Below are positions 14,625-22,170 of a stretch of 41,298 nucleotides of DNA, piece after piece (position 1 is the stretch's first letter; every line of letters starts with the position of its first letter). The translations under genes and the position numbers were made by a program. A model generated the notes under the pieces. It was not told the DNA's origin, searched no databases, and saw nothing but the letters and a program-made list of their open reading frames with translations. Source of the DNA: CAIWXH01 sp964555675 (GTDB lineage: Bacteria > Chloroflexota > Chloroflexia > Chloroflexales > Chloroflexaceae); NCBI GenBank assembly GCA_964555675.1, contig CAZKTU010000033.1:1-41298 (forward strand). The letters are read 5' to 3'.

Positions 14625-15950
14625 CTAGGCGACGACATCCTGCAGGCCCGGCTCGTGCCGGCGCACGCGGGCGTGCTCCGAGAGCACGCGATACGCCGGC
14701 GAGCGCATCGCGAGCAGGGTGACCATCAGGCCGATGACGCCGGCCAGGGTGAACAACAGGGCCAGCCCGCGGTCGGGCCCGACGCCGAACCAATCGCCGA
14801 TCAGATCGACGCCCGCGCCGGTGGTCATCCAGGGGATGAAGATGAACTGGGCGATCGGCCCGATCAGCAGGGCGGTGATCGGCGAGGCCGCCTGCTCGAC
14901 GCTCTGGGCGAAGCCGAAGACGCGCCCCTGGCGCTCGGGCGGGACCGTCTGCTGGAGAATGGTCTGCTCGGCCGCTTCGACCACGGGGATCAGGCAGAGG
15001 TAGACGAACATCCCCGCGGCGAGCAGAACGATCGAGGCCTGGAGCGTGAAGACTACGCAGATCGACCACATGGCGATGTTGGCCAGGAAGAGCGTACGCA
15101 GCGGCGAGCGGCCGAGCCCCCGCCGCGCCACCACCAGCCCGCCGACGATAAACCCCAGGCTGAGGGCGCCCCAGAGCGCGCCCCAGACCTCGACCGAGAC
15201 CAGCAGCAGGCCGTAGGCGTCCATCAGGGCCATATAGACGCCGCCGAGGAAGTTGTTGAAGGTGTGGAACAGGATCAGCCCGAACAGCCCCGGCACCAGC
15301 CGGATCGCGGCCAGGGTGCCCGGCAGGTCGACCATGTCGCCCTGCGATCCCGCCTCGGGCACCGCGCCCGCAGGGATCGGGAGGCTCAGCAGGTGGCCGA
15401 TGACCAGCAGCGTCACGCCCACGGCCAGGGCCAGCACCCAGCCCATCCCGAGCAGGCCCACGGCCAGGCCGCTGAACACCGACGCCGCGAGGAAGGCGAC
15501 ACCGTTGGCGGTGCCCACCAGGCCGTTGGCCCGCCCGCGCTCGCCCTCGGGGACCAGCACCGTCACCAGTGTCGAGAGGGCGATCGCCCGCAGATTGCCG
15601 ACGAGGGCGCCGAAGAGCGTGATCACGATGAAGCACCAGAGGAGCGGGCTGGCGACGTCGGCGAAGGTGCCGGCGGGGGCCAGGACATACAGCCCGCCGG
15701 CCAGCAGAAAGAGGAGCAGCGAACCGCCGCTCGACAGCAACATCACCGCCCGCTTCGGATAGCGGTCGACCAGCGAGCCGAGGAAGAACCCGGACACCGC
15801 CACCGTCCCGGTGTAGACCCCCGCCATCACCGCCGTGGCGATGACCGAGCGGGTCTCGAGATAGACCCAGAAGGTGACCGCGAACCAGACAAAGGTGTTG
15901 GCGAGAAATGCTCCCAGGCTGTTTATGAGCACGGCGTAAAACGTCTTCAT
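14625..15950 (-). CDS. MFS transporter, MFS_3/macrolide-efflux-like
   Basis: 441 residues, ATG 15950 with GAAGGAGCTTC upstream. About twelve hydrophobic segments are visible, with the loop 2-3 motif GSLVDRYPKRAV (about 58-69) characteristic of drug and siderophore exporters of the EntS/MefA type. A central cytoplasmic loop (about 195-215) separates the halves, and ERQGRVFGFAQS repeats the motif in the second half. It should export a small molecule using the proton gradient. The 214 bp before it contain GC-rich inverted repeats and no obvious promoter; the double-VOC gene upstream points the same way. Confidence 0.87.
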   Translation of the reverse strand: MKTFYAVLINSLGAFLANTFVWFAVTFWVYLETRSVIATAVMAGVYTGTVAVSGFFLGSLVDRYPKRAVMLLSSGGSLLLFLLAGGLYVLAPAGTFADVASPLLWCFIVITLFGALVGNLRAIALSTLVTVLVPEGERGRANGLVGTANGVAFLAASVFSGLAVGLLGMGWVLALAVGVTLLVIGHLLSLPIPAGAVPEAGSQGDMVDLPGTLAAIRLVPGLFGLILFHTFNNFLGGVYMALMDAYGLLLVSVEVWGALWGALSLGFIVGGLVVARRGLGRSPLRTLFLANIAMWSICVVFTLQASIVLLAAGMFVYLCLIPVVEAAEQTILQQTVPPERQGRVFGFAQSVEQAASPITALLIGPIAQFIFIPWMTTGAGVDLIGDWFGVGPDRGLALLFTLAGVIGLMVTLLAMRSPAYRVLSEHARVRRHEPGLQDVVA

Positions 15951-16164
15951 GAAGCTCCTTCACACCGCGCCCAAGCGCAGCGAGTCAGACTTGCGTCGTG
16001 GTGTCGGACGAGCGGCCGCGCCACTGCTATGACCTGCGGCCGCTGCGGCCCTGTCCAGGGACGCGCCAGATAGTCGCTCGAGCGCCGCTCAAATCGACAT
16101 CGCCGCCCGCCAACTTCGGCGGCGCCGCGCGCATACCCGGCGCGCAGCTACGAGAAAGGTGCGC

Positions 16165-16959
16165 TTAGCCCGGCATCAACGCCAGATACGCACCCACCGG
16201 ATCCTGCACTGCCGCGTAGACATAGGCCCCATCGTCGCCCCGCGAGGCCGTGAGGACGGTGCCGCCCTCCTCCTGGACGCGGCGCAGGCTTTCGGCCAAG
16301 TCGCCCACGGGCAGGTAGAGCATCCAGACCGGCGGCAGAGCCGCGTTCACGCCGCGCGCGTGGCAGACCCCCGCCACCGGGTTGCCGTCATCGCCGAGCA
16401 GCATATAGTCGGCGTAGGACTCGCCCCCATCCTCCATGGCGAGCTCCTGCACCGACCACCCGATGACCTGGCGGTAGAAGTCGCGCGTTGCGGCGGCATC
16501 GGCGACCGTCAGGTCGAGCCAGGCGATGCGACCCACAGCCGGCGCCGCCTCGCCTGACACATCCACCGAAGGAATCGCCTCGGCAGGTATGACCGGGACG
16601 ATGCCGAACGCGGCCCCGTTCGGGTCGCGCAGCACGGCCCACTGACTGGTTCCGTCGTCGGCTTGGGCGTGCATCAGCACCTCCCCGCCCAGGGTGAGGG
16701 CGCGCTGGACGCTGGCGGCCACATCGGCGACCTGGATATGCGGCATCCATTGGAGCGGCAGGTGCGCAGTGTCCGCGCTGCGCGCGCCCAGGCCGATGAT
16801 CGGTATCCCGAGGTTGTTCATCAGATCTTCCGCGCGCCAGAGCGGGCCGGAGCCGGTGCTGAGCACCCGCGCGTAGAAACGCAGGGCCCGCTCGTGTTCG
16901 GGGACGGCGATGTCGGCGCTGAAGACGGCGCCGACACGTGGAACAAACTGGTTGCTCAT
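16165..16959 (-). CDS. Double VOC (glyoxalase/bleomycin-resistance-like) protein
   Basis: 264 residues, ATG 16959 with GAAGGAGTCACAG upstream. Two tandem VOC modules are seen, about 8-125 and 142-262, each with a betaalphabetabetabeta outline: FSADIAVPEHERALRFYARVL and WLDLTVADAAATRDFYRQVIGW start the modules, AVLRDPNGAAFGIV and AAVQDPVGAYLALM end them. The family contains metal-dependent lyases and dioxygenases as well as binding proteins for bleomycin-like drugs. The residues expected at metal sites are only partly conserved, so function is open. A TTGACA promoter lies upstream. Confidence 0.85.
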   Translation of the reverse strand: MSNQFVPRVGAVFSADIAVPEHERALRFYARVLSTGSGPLWRAEDLMNNLGIPIIGLGARSADTAHLPLQWMPHIQVADVAASVQRALTLGGEVLMHAQADDGTSQWAVLRDPNGAAFGIVPVIPAEAIPSVDVSGEAAPAVGRIAWLDLTVADAAATRDFYRQVIGWSVQELAMEDGGESYADYMLLGDDGNPVAGVCHARGVNAALPPVWMLYLPVGDLAESLRRVQEEGGTVLTASRGDDGAYVYAAVQDPVGAYLALMPG

Positions 16960-17014
16960 TCTGTGACTCCTTCGGCAAGCAGATCACGGGCTCAAACAAA
17001 TATCGAACATGCGT

Positions 17015-17044
17015 ACTATGACGCCAGCATAGCATCAGTGTCAA
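17015..17044 (-). promoter_or_regulatory. Promoter for the double-VOC gene
   Basis: On the minus strand a perfect -35 TTGACA (17044-17039) is followed after 17 or 18 bp by TCATAG/CATAGT (near 17021-17015). The predicted start is about 50 nt before the ATG. Confidence 0.5.
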
Positions 17045-17123
17045 GGTGCGATTTTTTGGTCGCGCTCGCTGTCGATACGGCGTCGGCGCGAACGACTACA
17101 CGTTGCATGGTCGCACGGAAGGG

Positions 17124-17151
17124 GGACCGAGGACCGAGGACCGAGGACCAA
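17124..17151 (+). repeat. Four tandem GGACCRA heptamers
   Basis: GGACCGA three times, then GGACCAA, directly upstream of the RibD/DHFR-like gene. It belongs to the same heptamer type as the GACCAAR elements at 14487, 18669 and 28150. Confidence 0.65.
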
Positions 17152-17185
17152 AGCAAATCGCCGCCTATACCTGAAGGAGCACGTG

Positions 17186-17776
17186 ATGCGTAAGCTTGTG
17201 GTGTCGGAATTCATCTCGTTGGACGGGGTCATCCAGGCGCCGGGGGGCGCCGACGAGGACACCGACGGTGGCTTCACCGAGGGCGGCTGGACCCACCCCT
17301 ACTGGCACGACGACATCGGCACGCTCTTCTCCGAGGCCTTCAGCGCGAGCGATGCGCTGCTGCTGGGCCGCAAGACCTGGCAAGGTCATGGCGCCGCCTT
17401 TGACCCGATGCCCGAGGGCGATGCGTTCGGCGACCCGATGAAGGCGATCCAGAAATATGTTGTCTCCACCACCCTGACCAGCACCGATCTGTGGCGCAAC
17501 TCGACGCTGATCAAGGGCGATGTGGTCGAGCAGGTGCGCGCCCTGAAGGCGCAGCCAGGAAAGAACATTCTGCTCGACGGCAGCAGCGTGCTGGCGCATA
17601 CGCTGATCCGGCACGAACTGGTCGACGAGTACCACCTCCTGGTCTATCCCCTCGTGTTGGGCGGCGGCAAGAAGCTGTTCCCCGACGGGCTGCGGGTCAA
17701 CCTCCGTCTCGTCGAGGCCAAACCGATCCCATCCGGCGTCACCTTGATGCGCTATGTCCCGGAGCGAGCGGCATAG
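17186..17776 (+). CDS. RibD C-terminal/dihydrofolate-reductase-like protein
   Basis: 196 residues from ATG 17186; GAAGGAG lies 6 nt upstream of it, and a GTG codon immediately before is less likely. Visible landmarks are MRKLVVSEFISLDGVIQAPGG, DALLLGRKTWQG, KYVVSTTL, ILLDGSSVLAHTLI and the C-terminal VDEYHLLVYPLVLGGGKKLF, as in the YyaP/RibD_C group of NADPH-binding DHFR-fold reductases. Family members are widespread in soil bacteria and mostly uncharacterised. It stands alone, with repeat elements on both sides. Confidence 0.9.
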   Translation: MRKLVVSEFISLDGVIQAPGGADEDTDGGFTEGGWTHPYWHDDIGTLFSEAFSASDALLLGRKTWQGHGAAFDPMPEGDAFGDPMKAIQKYVVSTTLTSTDLWRNSTLIKGDVVEQVRALKAQPGKNILLDGSSVLAHTLIRHELVDEYHLLVYPLVLGGGKKLFPDGLRVNLRLVEAKPIPSGVTLMRYVPERAA

Positions 17777-17792
17777 CCCTCACGCCGGGCGG

Positions 17793-17836
17793 GTAAACCT
17801 GCCGGCTACGAGTACGAAGGCCACCTGCGCGGGCTC
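17793..17836 (+). repeat. 44-bp dispersed repeat, copy 2
   Basis: The partner of 12751-12794, again placed shortly after a stop codon. The rest of the 246-bp interval up to 18023 shows no gene or clear promoter. Confidence 0.45.
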
Positions 17837-18022
17837 AGCAGGCCACGCTGGTGGCCATCGCACCTCCGTAACTGGATCGTTTAGGGCCCCGGCGCAGCGG
17901 CGCCCCGTGCCGTCCCCGGTAGACCTTGACGCGCTCAGGGATTGCTGGGACACTACTTCCGTGGCTCGGTTCGAGAGTATGCCCCCGAGCAGGTGAACCC
18001 AGCGTAAACGAGAGGCGAGTTC

Positions 18023-18544
18023 GTGACTGCGTATCGATACGTGTACACCGGCCCGCTCGAGCTATACGACCTGGGCCGCTATGCGTACCACGTGCTCTAT
18101 GCGCCGCCCGAGCTCCAGGCCGAGTTACTCGCTCAGCAGCGCCCCCGCGTGCGCATCGCGGGGGCCCTTGAGGGCATCCCGGTCAACCTGGCCTGGCAGC
18201 CGTCGGGCGATGGGCGCCTCTACCTGATCGTCAGCGACGAGCTGCGGCGCGCGCGGAATTTGCTCCCGGGCGACCCCGTGACGGTGCAGTTCAACGTCGC
18301 CGACCCTGATGAAGTGGTCGTGCCGCCGGAGCTCGCGCAGCTGCTCGAGGAGGACCCGCTCTACGCACACCTGTGGAGCGAGCTCACCTCAGGGCGAAGA
18401 CGGGCTTTCGCCTACATGATCGCCAGTGCGAAAGGTAGCGCCACGCGGGCCCGCCGCCTGCAGGAGGTGTTGAGCCACCTTGAGCAGAATACCTTCCCCC
18501 AGCCGCGGCGAACGCGCGCACCGGCTCCGACAGAAGACGAGTGA
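18023..18544 (+). CDS. DUF1905/YdeI (OmdA)-like protein
   Basis: 173 residues from GTG 18023, with GAGAGGCGAG upstream. The N-terminal half (about 5-95) looks like the DUF1905 beta-barrel: YHVLYAPPELQAELL, VRIAGALEGIPVNLAWQPSGDGRLYLIVSDELRRARN and LLPGDPVTVQF. The C-terminal half has VPPELAQLLEEDPLYAHLWSELTSGRRRAFAYMIASAKGSATRARRL, the YdeI/bacteriocin-protection helical domain. Members are linked in the literature to antimicrobial peptide tolerance, but the molecular role is unclear. It has no evident operon partner. Confidence 0.85.
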   Translation: MTAYRYVYTGPLELYDLGRYAYHVLYAPPELQAELLAQQRPRVRIAGALEGIPVNLAWQPSGDGRLYLIVSDELRRARNLLPGDPVTVQFNVADPDEVVVPPELAQLLEEDPLYAHLWSELTSGRRRAFAYMIASAKGSATRARRLQEVLSHLEQNTFPQPRRTRAPAPTEDE

Positions 18545-18548
18545 TCCC

Positions 18549-18627
18549 TTAGGCAAGGTTTCACCCTGCGGTGCCTTGTTTTACAGTCTTGGGGGAGGCG
18601 TGGAGGGCCAGGCCCTCCACATCCACC
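18549..18627 (+). repeat. 79-bp dispersed repeat with hairpins, copy B
   Basis: Partner of 9117-9195 in the opposite orientation, 69 of 79 identical. It holds GTGGAGGGCC-a-GGCCCTCCAC (18600-18620). A further hairpin CGGGGCC-gca-GGCCCCG (18633-18649) follows. It lies between two convergent genes. Confidence 0.6.
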
Positions 18628-18668
18628 CGTCGCGGGGCCGCAGGCCCCGTACCCGCCCGCCGGGGGAA

Positions 18669-18736
18669 AGCGAGAAGTCCTTTGCGTGATCTGACCAAAG
18701 ACCAGCGACCAAGGACCAAGGCTTGGCTCTGCTAAC
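18669..18736 (+). repeat. GACCAAR heptamer repeat element, copy 2
   Basis: AGCGAGAAGTCCTTTGC, then ATCTGACCAAAGACCAGCG and two ACCAAGG units with a GGCTCTGCTAA tail. It abuts the stop of the TMEM43-like gene. Confidence 0.6.
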
Positions 18737-19870
18737 CTAGACGGCGGAGGCAGGCCGGGCGCGGGCCGCGGCCCTGTAGCGGCGCGCGAAGAAGAACGCG
18801 ATGGCGGCCAGCAAGAGCGCCGTGCCCAGCAGCAGCCAGGGGTTGTGCGCGATGATCGCCACGGCCTCGACCACGGCCCAGAGGAGCAGGGCGACGACGA
18901 AGGTGAGCAGGCTGACCACGCAGCCGCCGGCCTGCTTGAGCACCGGGAGGACGCCGAGCACCGCGAGGGCCGGCCCGAACAGCAGCGTCAGGCCGAGCCA
19001 GAGCATCAGGAGCGAGCCGATGCGGAAGATCCAGTGGATGATCGTATCCTCGACCCGCAGCTCCTCGATCGCCGCGGCGCGGCCCCCCTCAAGGGCGCGG
19101 TACAGCTCGTCGCCCTGCCGAGTGCGGTAGGGCTCCAGGCGCGCGCCGCGCTGCTCGCCAAAGGCCGTCACCTGGGCGTCGGCGGGCACGGCGCGGTAGG
19201 AGATACGCACATCGCCGACCTGGGGGCTCTCGGGCCCGCCCTTCCCCTGGAAGAGGAAGCCGCCGGCCAGGCGCCAGGGTGAGTTCTTGACGACCATCGC
19301 CGGCGTGAGGGGCAGCTCCTTCACTGCGGGGAGGCCCATCGCGCCGAGGTCCACGGCGAAGGCCCCGAGCTGGCCGCCCGTGGCGGTGAGCGTGGCGCCC
19401 TCGATCGGCAGCGGCGGGTTGCGATGCCCCGAGGGCTGGTAGAAGCTTTCGCCGCTTTCGGGCGAGCTCGTCCAGCTGCGTTCGTAGGTATAAGTGGTGC
19501 GCTCGGTGCTGCCGCCGCCCAGGTTATCCTGGCGCTCGGTGCGCGTCTCCTCGACCCAGGCGAACATCTCGACCACGCGCTCGAGGCGCAGGTAGGCGCC
19601 GGGGGCGAGCAGCTGGGCATCGCCGAGGGGCGCGGCCTCGAGCTGGCCGGTGATGGCGACCAGTTGCCCCTCGTTCTCGGGGGCGACGGCGGCGGCGCTT
19701 GCGGGCACGCTCCTGGCGGCCACCTCGGCCATGTCGGTGCGGCCCTCGCCGAACCAGATCACGGGGAAGGCGAGGAGGAAGAGGACGACGCCGAAGACTG
19801 CGCCGACCACTGAGCCCATGATGTTGCCGAGCCAGCTGGTATGCTTGACGGTGGTGTAGCTCTCGGACAT
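18737..19870 (-). CDS. TMEM43 (LUMA)-family membrane protein
   Basis: 377 residues, ATG 19870 with GAGG upstream. One membrane helix near the N-terminus (about 18-40) is followed by a large soluble region (45-280) containing WVEETRTERQD, SGHRNPPLPIEG and VGDVRISYRAVPAD, then three or four helices to about 365. This is the layout of TMEM43 homologues, eukaryotic inner-nuclear-membrane proteins with bacterial relatives of unknown role. In eukaryotes it organises membrane protein complexes; in bacteria nothing firm is known to me. It is divergent from the HEPN-like gene, with a possible TACAAT -10 at 19931-19926 on the minus strand. Confidence 0.83.
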   Translation of the reverse strand: MSESYTTVKHTSWLGNIMGSVVGAVFGVVLFLLAFPVIWFGEGRTDMAEVAARSVPASAAAVAPENEGQLVAITGQLEAAPLGDAQLLAPGAYLRLERVVEMFAWVEETRTERQDNLGGGSTERTTYTYERSWTSSPESGESFYQPSGHRNPPLPIEGATLTATGGQLGAFAVDLGAMGLPAVKELPLTPAMVVKNSPWRLAGGFLFQGKGGPESPQVGDVRISYRAVPADAQVTAFGEQRGARLEPYRTRQGDELYRALEGGRAAAIEELRVEDTIIHWIFRIGSLLMLWLGLTLLFGPALAVLGVLPVLKQAGGCVVSLLTFVVALLLWAVVEAVAIIAHNPWLLLGTALLLAAIAFFFARRYRAAARARPASAV

Positions 19871-20022
19871 GGTGTTGCCTCGACGGTGGTAGCAGGGCCG
19901 AGCAGATCAGCCGCGTAGTGAGACGATTGTAGAGCCTCGGCGTTACCTGGGCCGCCCACGAGTGGGCGCCCTCCAGGAGTGCGGCGCTGGTCCGACTCGG
20001 CGACGGGGCCGGCGCGCGGGGC

Positions 20023-20051
20023 TTCCTGTTAGGGCTGGTTTGCTGTATGAT
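20023..20051 (+). promoter_or_regulatory. Promoter for the HEPN-like gene
   Basis: TTCCTG (20023-20028), 17 bp, TATGAT (20046-20051). The predicted transcript starts about 65 nt ahead of the GTG at 20122. Confidence 0.4.
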
Positions 20052-20121
20052 CCCAGGCACGAACCAGGGCTCGGCTGTCGGGAAAACGACGACCCTGGAG
20101 CACCCCCAGACGGAGGTGATC

Positions 20122-20871
20122 GTGAGCACCAGACAACCAGACCCGCAGACGCGTGTGCGCAACGCTCGTCGCCTCCTCGACAACGCCCACGGCGACCCGT
20201 CGAGGCTGAAAGACGCCCTCCTCAGCTACCACGGCGCCCTCGAGGCCTACATGCGCTGGTGGCTCAGCAGCAAGCCCGAGCTCCCTCGCGATGTGCGAGA
20301 GGCCGCGCCCAAGCGTGACCTCACCAATCACCGCACCCTGCTCGAGCTCATCTCGCGTTATGGCGGGCTCGGGGCCTACGAGTCGCGCATGCTCGACGAC
20401 TTCAACCGCATCCGCAACGCTGCCGCCCATGGCGCCCCATACGAAGAGCCTCAGCGCAACCTTGAGGAATACGCCCGCACCGTCGAGGCGATTGTGGCGG
20501 GGAAGGTCCTACGCACCGCCGCGACCCGTCCCGCCCCTTCATCTGGGCCAAGCGCCACCACGTCCGTACGCCGGAAGCCGGCAGACGCCGAGAGCGCCAG
20601 GCAGCGCGATATTCCGCCGCCGCGGCCCGCTTCCAACCCGTGGGAACAGGGGGCCAACCCGAGGCCGGCGACGCAGCCGCGTGCGACCCACCAGCCCCCG
20701 CCAGCCCCGCAGCCAGGGCAAGACGGGCAGCCCCCGCCGCGGCGCTCCGCGGCGCAACGGCGTCCCACAAAGGCGCCGTCGCTGCTCTTGCGCATCCCCG
20801 AGTGGGCGCTCTGGGCGGCCCTGATCGTGCTGATCGCCCTGATCGTCGTGGTGCTGGCGATGTCCCGCTGA
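20122..20871 (+). CDS. HEPN-like domain protein with C-terminal membrane anchor
   Basis: 249 residues. The GTG at 20122 was chosen over an in-frame ATG at 20047 because GGAGGTGATC, nearly a perfect anti-SD complement, ends right before it. The N-terminal part (about 8-128) is a helical bundle with LLSYHGALEAYMRWWL and FNRIRNAAAHG. The RNAAAH string (Arg98 to His103) is an RX4H motif as in HEPN ribonucleases. A Pro/Arg-rich linker (135-218) leads to one hydrophobic helix (229-247) ending in MSR, so the protein is probably tail-anchored with the domain in the cytoplasm. No antitoxin-like nucleotidyltransferase is adjacent. The HEPN call is by motif and helix pattern only. Confidence 0.6.
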   Translation: MSTRQPDPQTRVRNARRLLDNAHGDPSRLKDALLSYHGALEAYMRWWLSSKPELPRDVREAAPKRDLTNHRTLLELISRYGGLGAYESRMLDDFNRIRNAAAHGAPYEEPQRNLEEYARTVEAIVAGKVLRTAATRPAPSSGPSATTSVRRKPADAESARQRDIPPPRPASNPWEQGANPRPATQPRATHQPPPAPQPGQDGQPPPRRSAAQRRPTKAPSLLLRIPEWALWAALIVLIALIVVVLAMSR

Positions 20872-20950
20872 GCGAGGGGCCGCATGACGAGGCAGGCGGC
20901 GGCTCGTGCGGTATACTCGAGCGTATCACTCGCCTCTGCGGAGATAGATT

Positions 20951-21400
20951 ATGTCAACACCAGTCGTCCGTCCCCTGACTCCCGCCGATCGCGCCGCCTG
21001 GGAGCCCCTGTGGGCAGGCTACCAGCGCTTCTATCAGACCCAGATCCCGCCGGAGACCACCGACAATACCTGGAGCCGCTTCCACGACCCCGCCGTGCCC
21101 ATGCACGCCCTCGGGGCCTTCGAGGGCGACCGACTGATCGGCATCGTACACTACCTGTTCCACCTCTCGAGTTGGACAGCGGGGCCCTACTGCTACCTGC
21201 AGGACCTCTTCACGGCGCCCGAGGCCCGTGGGCAGGGCGTCGGCCGGGCCCTGATCGAGGCGGTCGCCGCGGCCGCACAGGCAGCCGGGGCCTCGCGGGT
21301 CTACTGGCTCACCCACGAGACCAACGCCCAGGGTATGATCCTCTACGACAAGGTCGCCACCCGCACCGGCTTCGTTCAGTACCGGCGCGTGCTCGGCTAG
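20951..21400 (+). CDS. GNAT N-acetyltransferase
   Basis: 149 residues, ATG 20951 with GGAG upstream and a TATACT -10 candidate at 20912-20917. It has VVRPLTPADRAAWEPLW at the start, LQDLFTAPEARGQGVGRALIEAV with the acetyl-CoA loop (about 83-105), and VYWLTHETNAQGMILYDKVATRTGFVQY near the end. This is the common short GNAT type with Tyr as a likely general acid. The substrate is unknown. It is followed by a lone copy of the repeat end GTCCGAGCT and then the second scaffold gap. Confidence 0.9.
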   Translation: MSTPVVRPLTPADRAAWEPLWAGYQRFYQTQIPPETTDNTWSRFHDPAVPMHALGAFEGDRLIGIVHYLFHLSSWTAGPYCYLQDLFTAPEARGQGVGRALIEAVAAAAQAAGASRVYWLTHETNAQGMILYDKVATRTGFVQYRRVLG

Positions 21401-21406
21401 GACAGC

Positions 21407-21429
21407 GTCCGAGCTACTCTGCGGGGTTG
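21407..21429 (+). repeat. Solo end of the GTCCGAGCT element
   Basis: This 23-bp block is identical at 21 of 23 positions to the left end 3962-3984. No inverted partner is present before the scaffold gap 86 bp further on. Confidence 0.45.
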
Positions 21430-21459
21430 GGCGCACACTGCCAACATGGGCCTGGCCCT

Positions 21460-21669
21460 GCCGCATCGGGTTGCCGCCGGCCCCGCGGCTGCGTATACTG
21501 TCGGCAGCCAGTGCNNNNNNNNNNNNNNNNNNNNNNNNNNNNNNNNNNNNNNNNNNNNNNNNNNNNNNNNNNNNNNNNNNNNNNNNNNNNNNNNNNNNNN
21601 NNNNNNNNNNNNNNGCCGCATCGGGTTGCCGCCGGCCCCGCGGCTGCGTATACTGTCGGCAGCCAGTGC
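21460..21669. other. Second 100-N scaffold gap flanked by an exact 55-bp duplication
   Basis: Bases 21515-21614 are N. The sequences 21460-21514 and 21615-21669 are identical over 55 bp. As at 4114, this looks like a k-mer overlap between contigs. The duplicated block contains the TTGCCG/TATACT promoter, so the second apparent promoter copy before the gap is probably an artefact. Confidence 0.85.
21626..21654 (+). promoter_or_regulatory. Promoter of the GGQ-protein gene
   Basis: TTGCCG (21626-21631), 17 bp, TATACT (21649-21654). The spacer, -10 and leader are almost the same as at 22087-22115. Confidence 0.6.
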
Positions 21670-21713
21670 GTCGCGTGGGCCGCTGCCCGCCGCAGGATTC
21701 AGGGAGCCTTCTG

Positions 21714-22073
21714 ATGGAAGAAGCAGCGTCAACGGCGCCGGACACCAGCCGCGAGGCCCTCGAGCGCGAGAGCGAGGTGACCTTCTTCATCGCCAGCGGG
21801 CCGGGCGGACAGCACCGCAACCGCAACGCCACGGGCGTTCGGCTCGTCCACCGGCCCAGCGGGATCGTCGTCACGGCCACCGAGCGACGCTCGCAGGCGG
21901 CGAACCTCGACATGGCCTACGCGCGCCTGGCCCGCCGGCTCGAGGCCGCCAGCGCCGTCGAGGCGCCGCGCGTCCCCACCCGCCCCAGCCGCAGCGCCCG
22001 CATCGAGCGCCGCGCCTCGAAGCGCCGGCGCGGCACGACCAAGGCCCTGCGCGGCCGGGTGAGCGAAGAGTAG
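21714..22073 (+). CDS. Class-I release-factor-like GGQ protein (ArfB/ICT1-like)
   Basis: 119 residues, ATG 21714 with CAGGGAG upstream. The RF-1 domain shows FFIASGPGGQHRNRNATGVRLVHRPSG with the GGQ tripeptide at about 31-33, then VVTATERRSQAANLDMAYARL and a basic tail rich in Arg and Lys. The GGQ loop triggers peptidyl-tRNA hydrolysis on the ribosome. The lack of codon-recognition domains and the basic tail point to rescue or accessory release of stalled ribosomes. The whole gene is enclosed by two near-identical promoter/leader copies and is followed by methionine aminopeptidase, so both genes concern nascent-chain processing. Confidence 0.85.
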   Translation: MEEAASTAPDTSREALERESEVTFFIASGPGGQHRNRNATGVRLVHRPSGIVVTATERRSQAANLDMAYARLARRLEAASAVEAPRVPTRPSRSARIERRASKRRRGTTKALRGRVSEE

Positions 22074-22086
22074 CCGGCGCGCCAGA

Positions 22087-22115
22087 TTGCGCCCGGCCCC
22101 GCGGCTGCGTATACT
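22087..22115 (+). promoter_or_regulatory. Promoter of the methionine aminopeptidase gene
   Basis: TTGCGC (22087-22092), 17 bp, TATACT (22110-22115). Over the 56 bases from the spacer onward it differs from the copy at 21632 at only 5 positions. Confidence 0.6.
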
Positions 22116-22170
22116 GTCGACAGCCCGTGCGTCGCGTGGACCGCTAGCGCGACAGGAGTCAGGGGAGATT

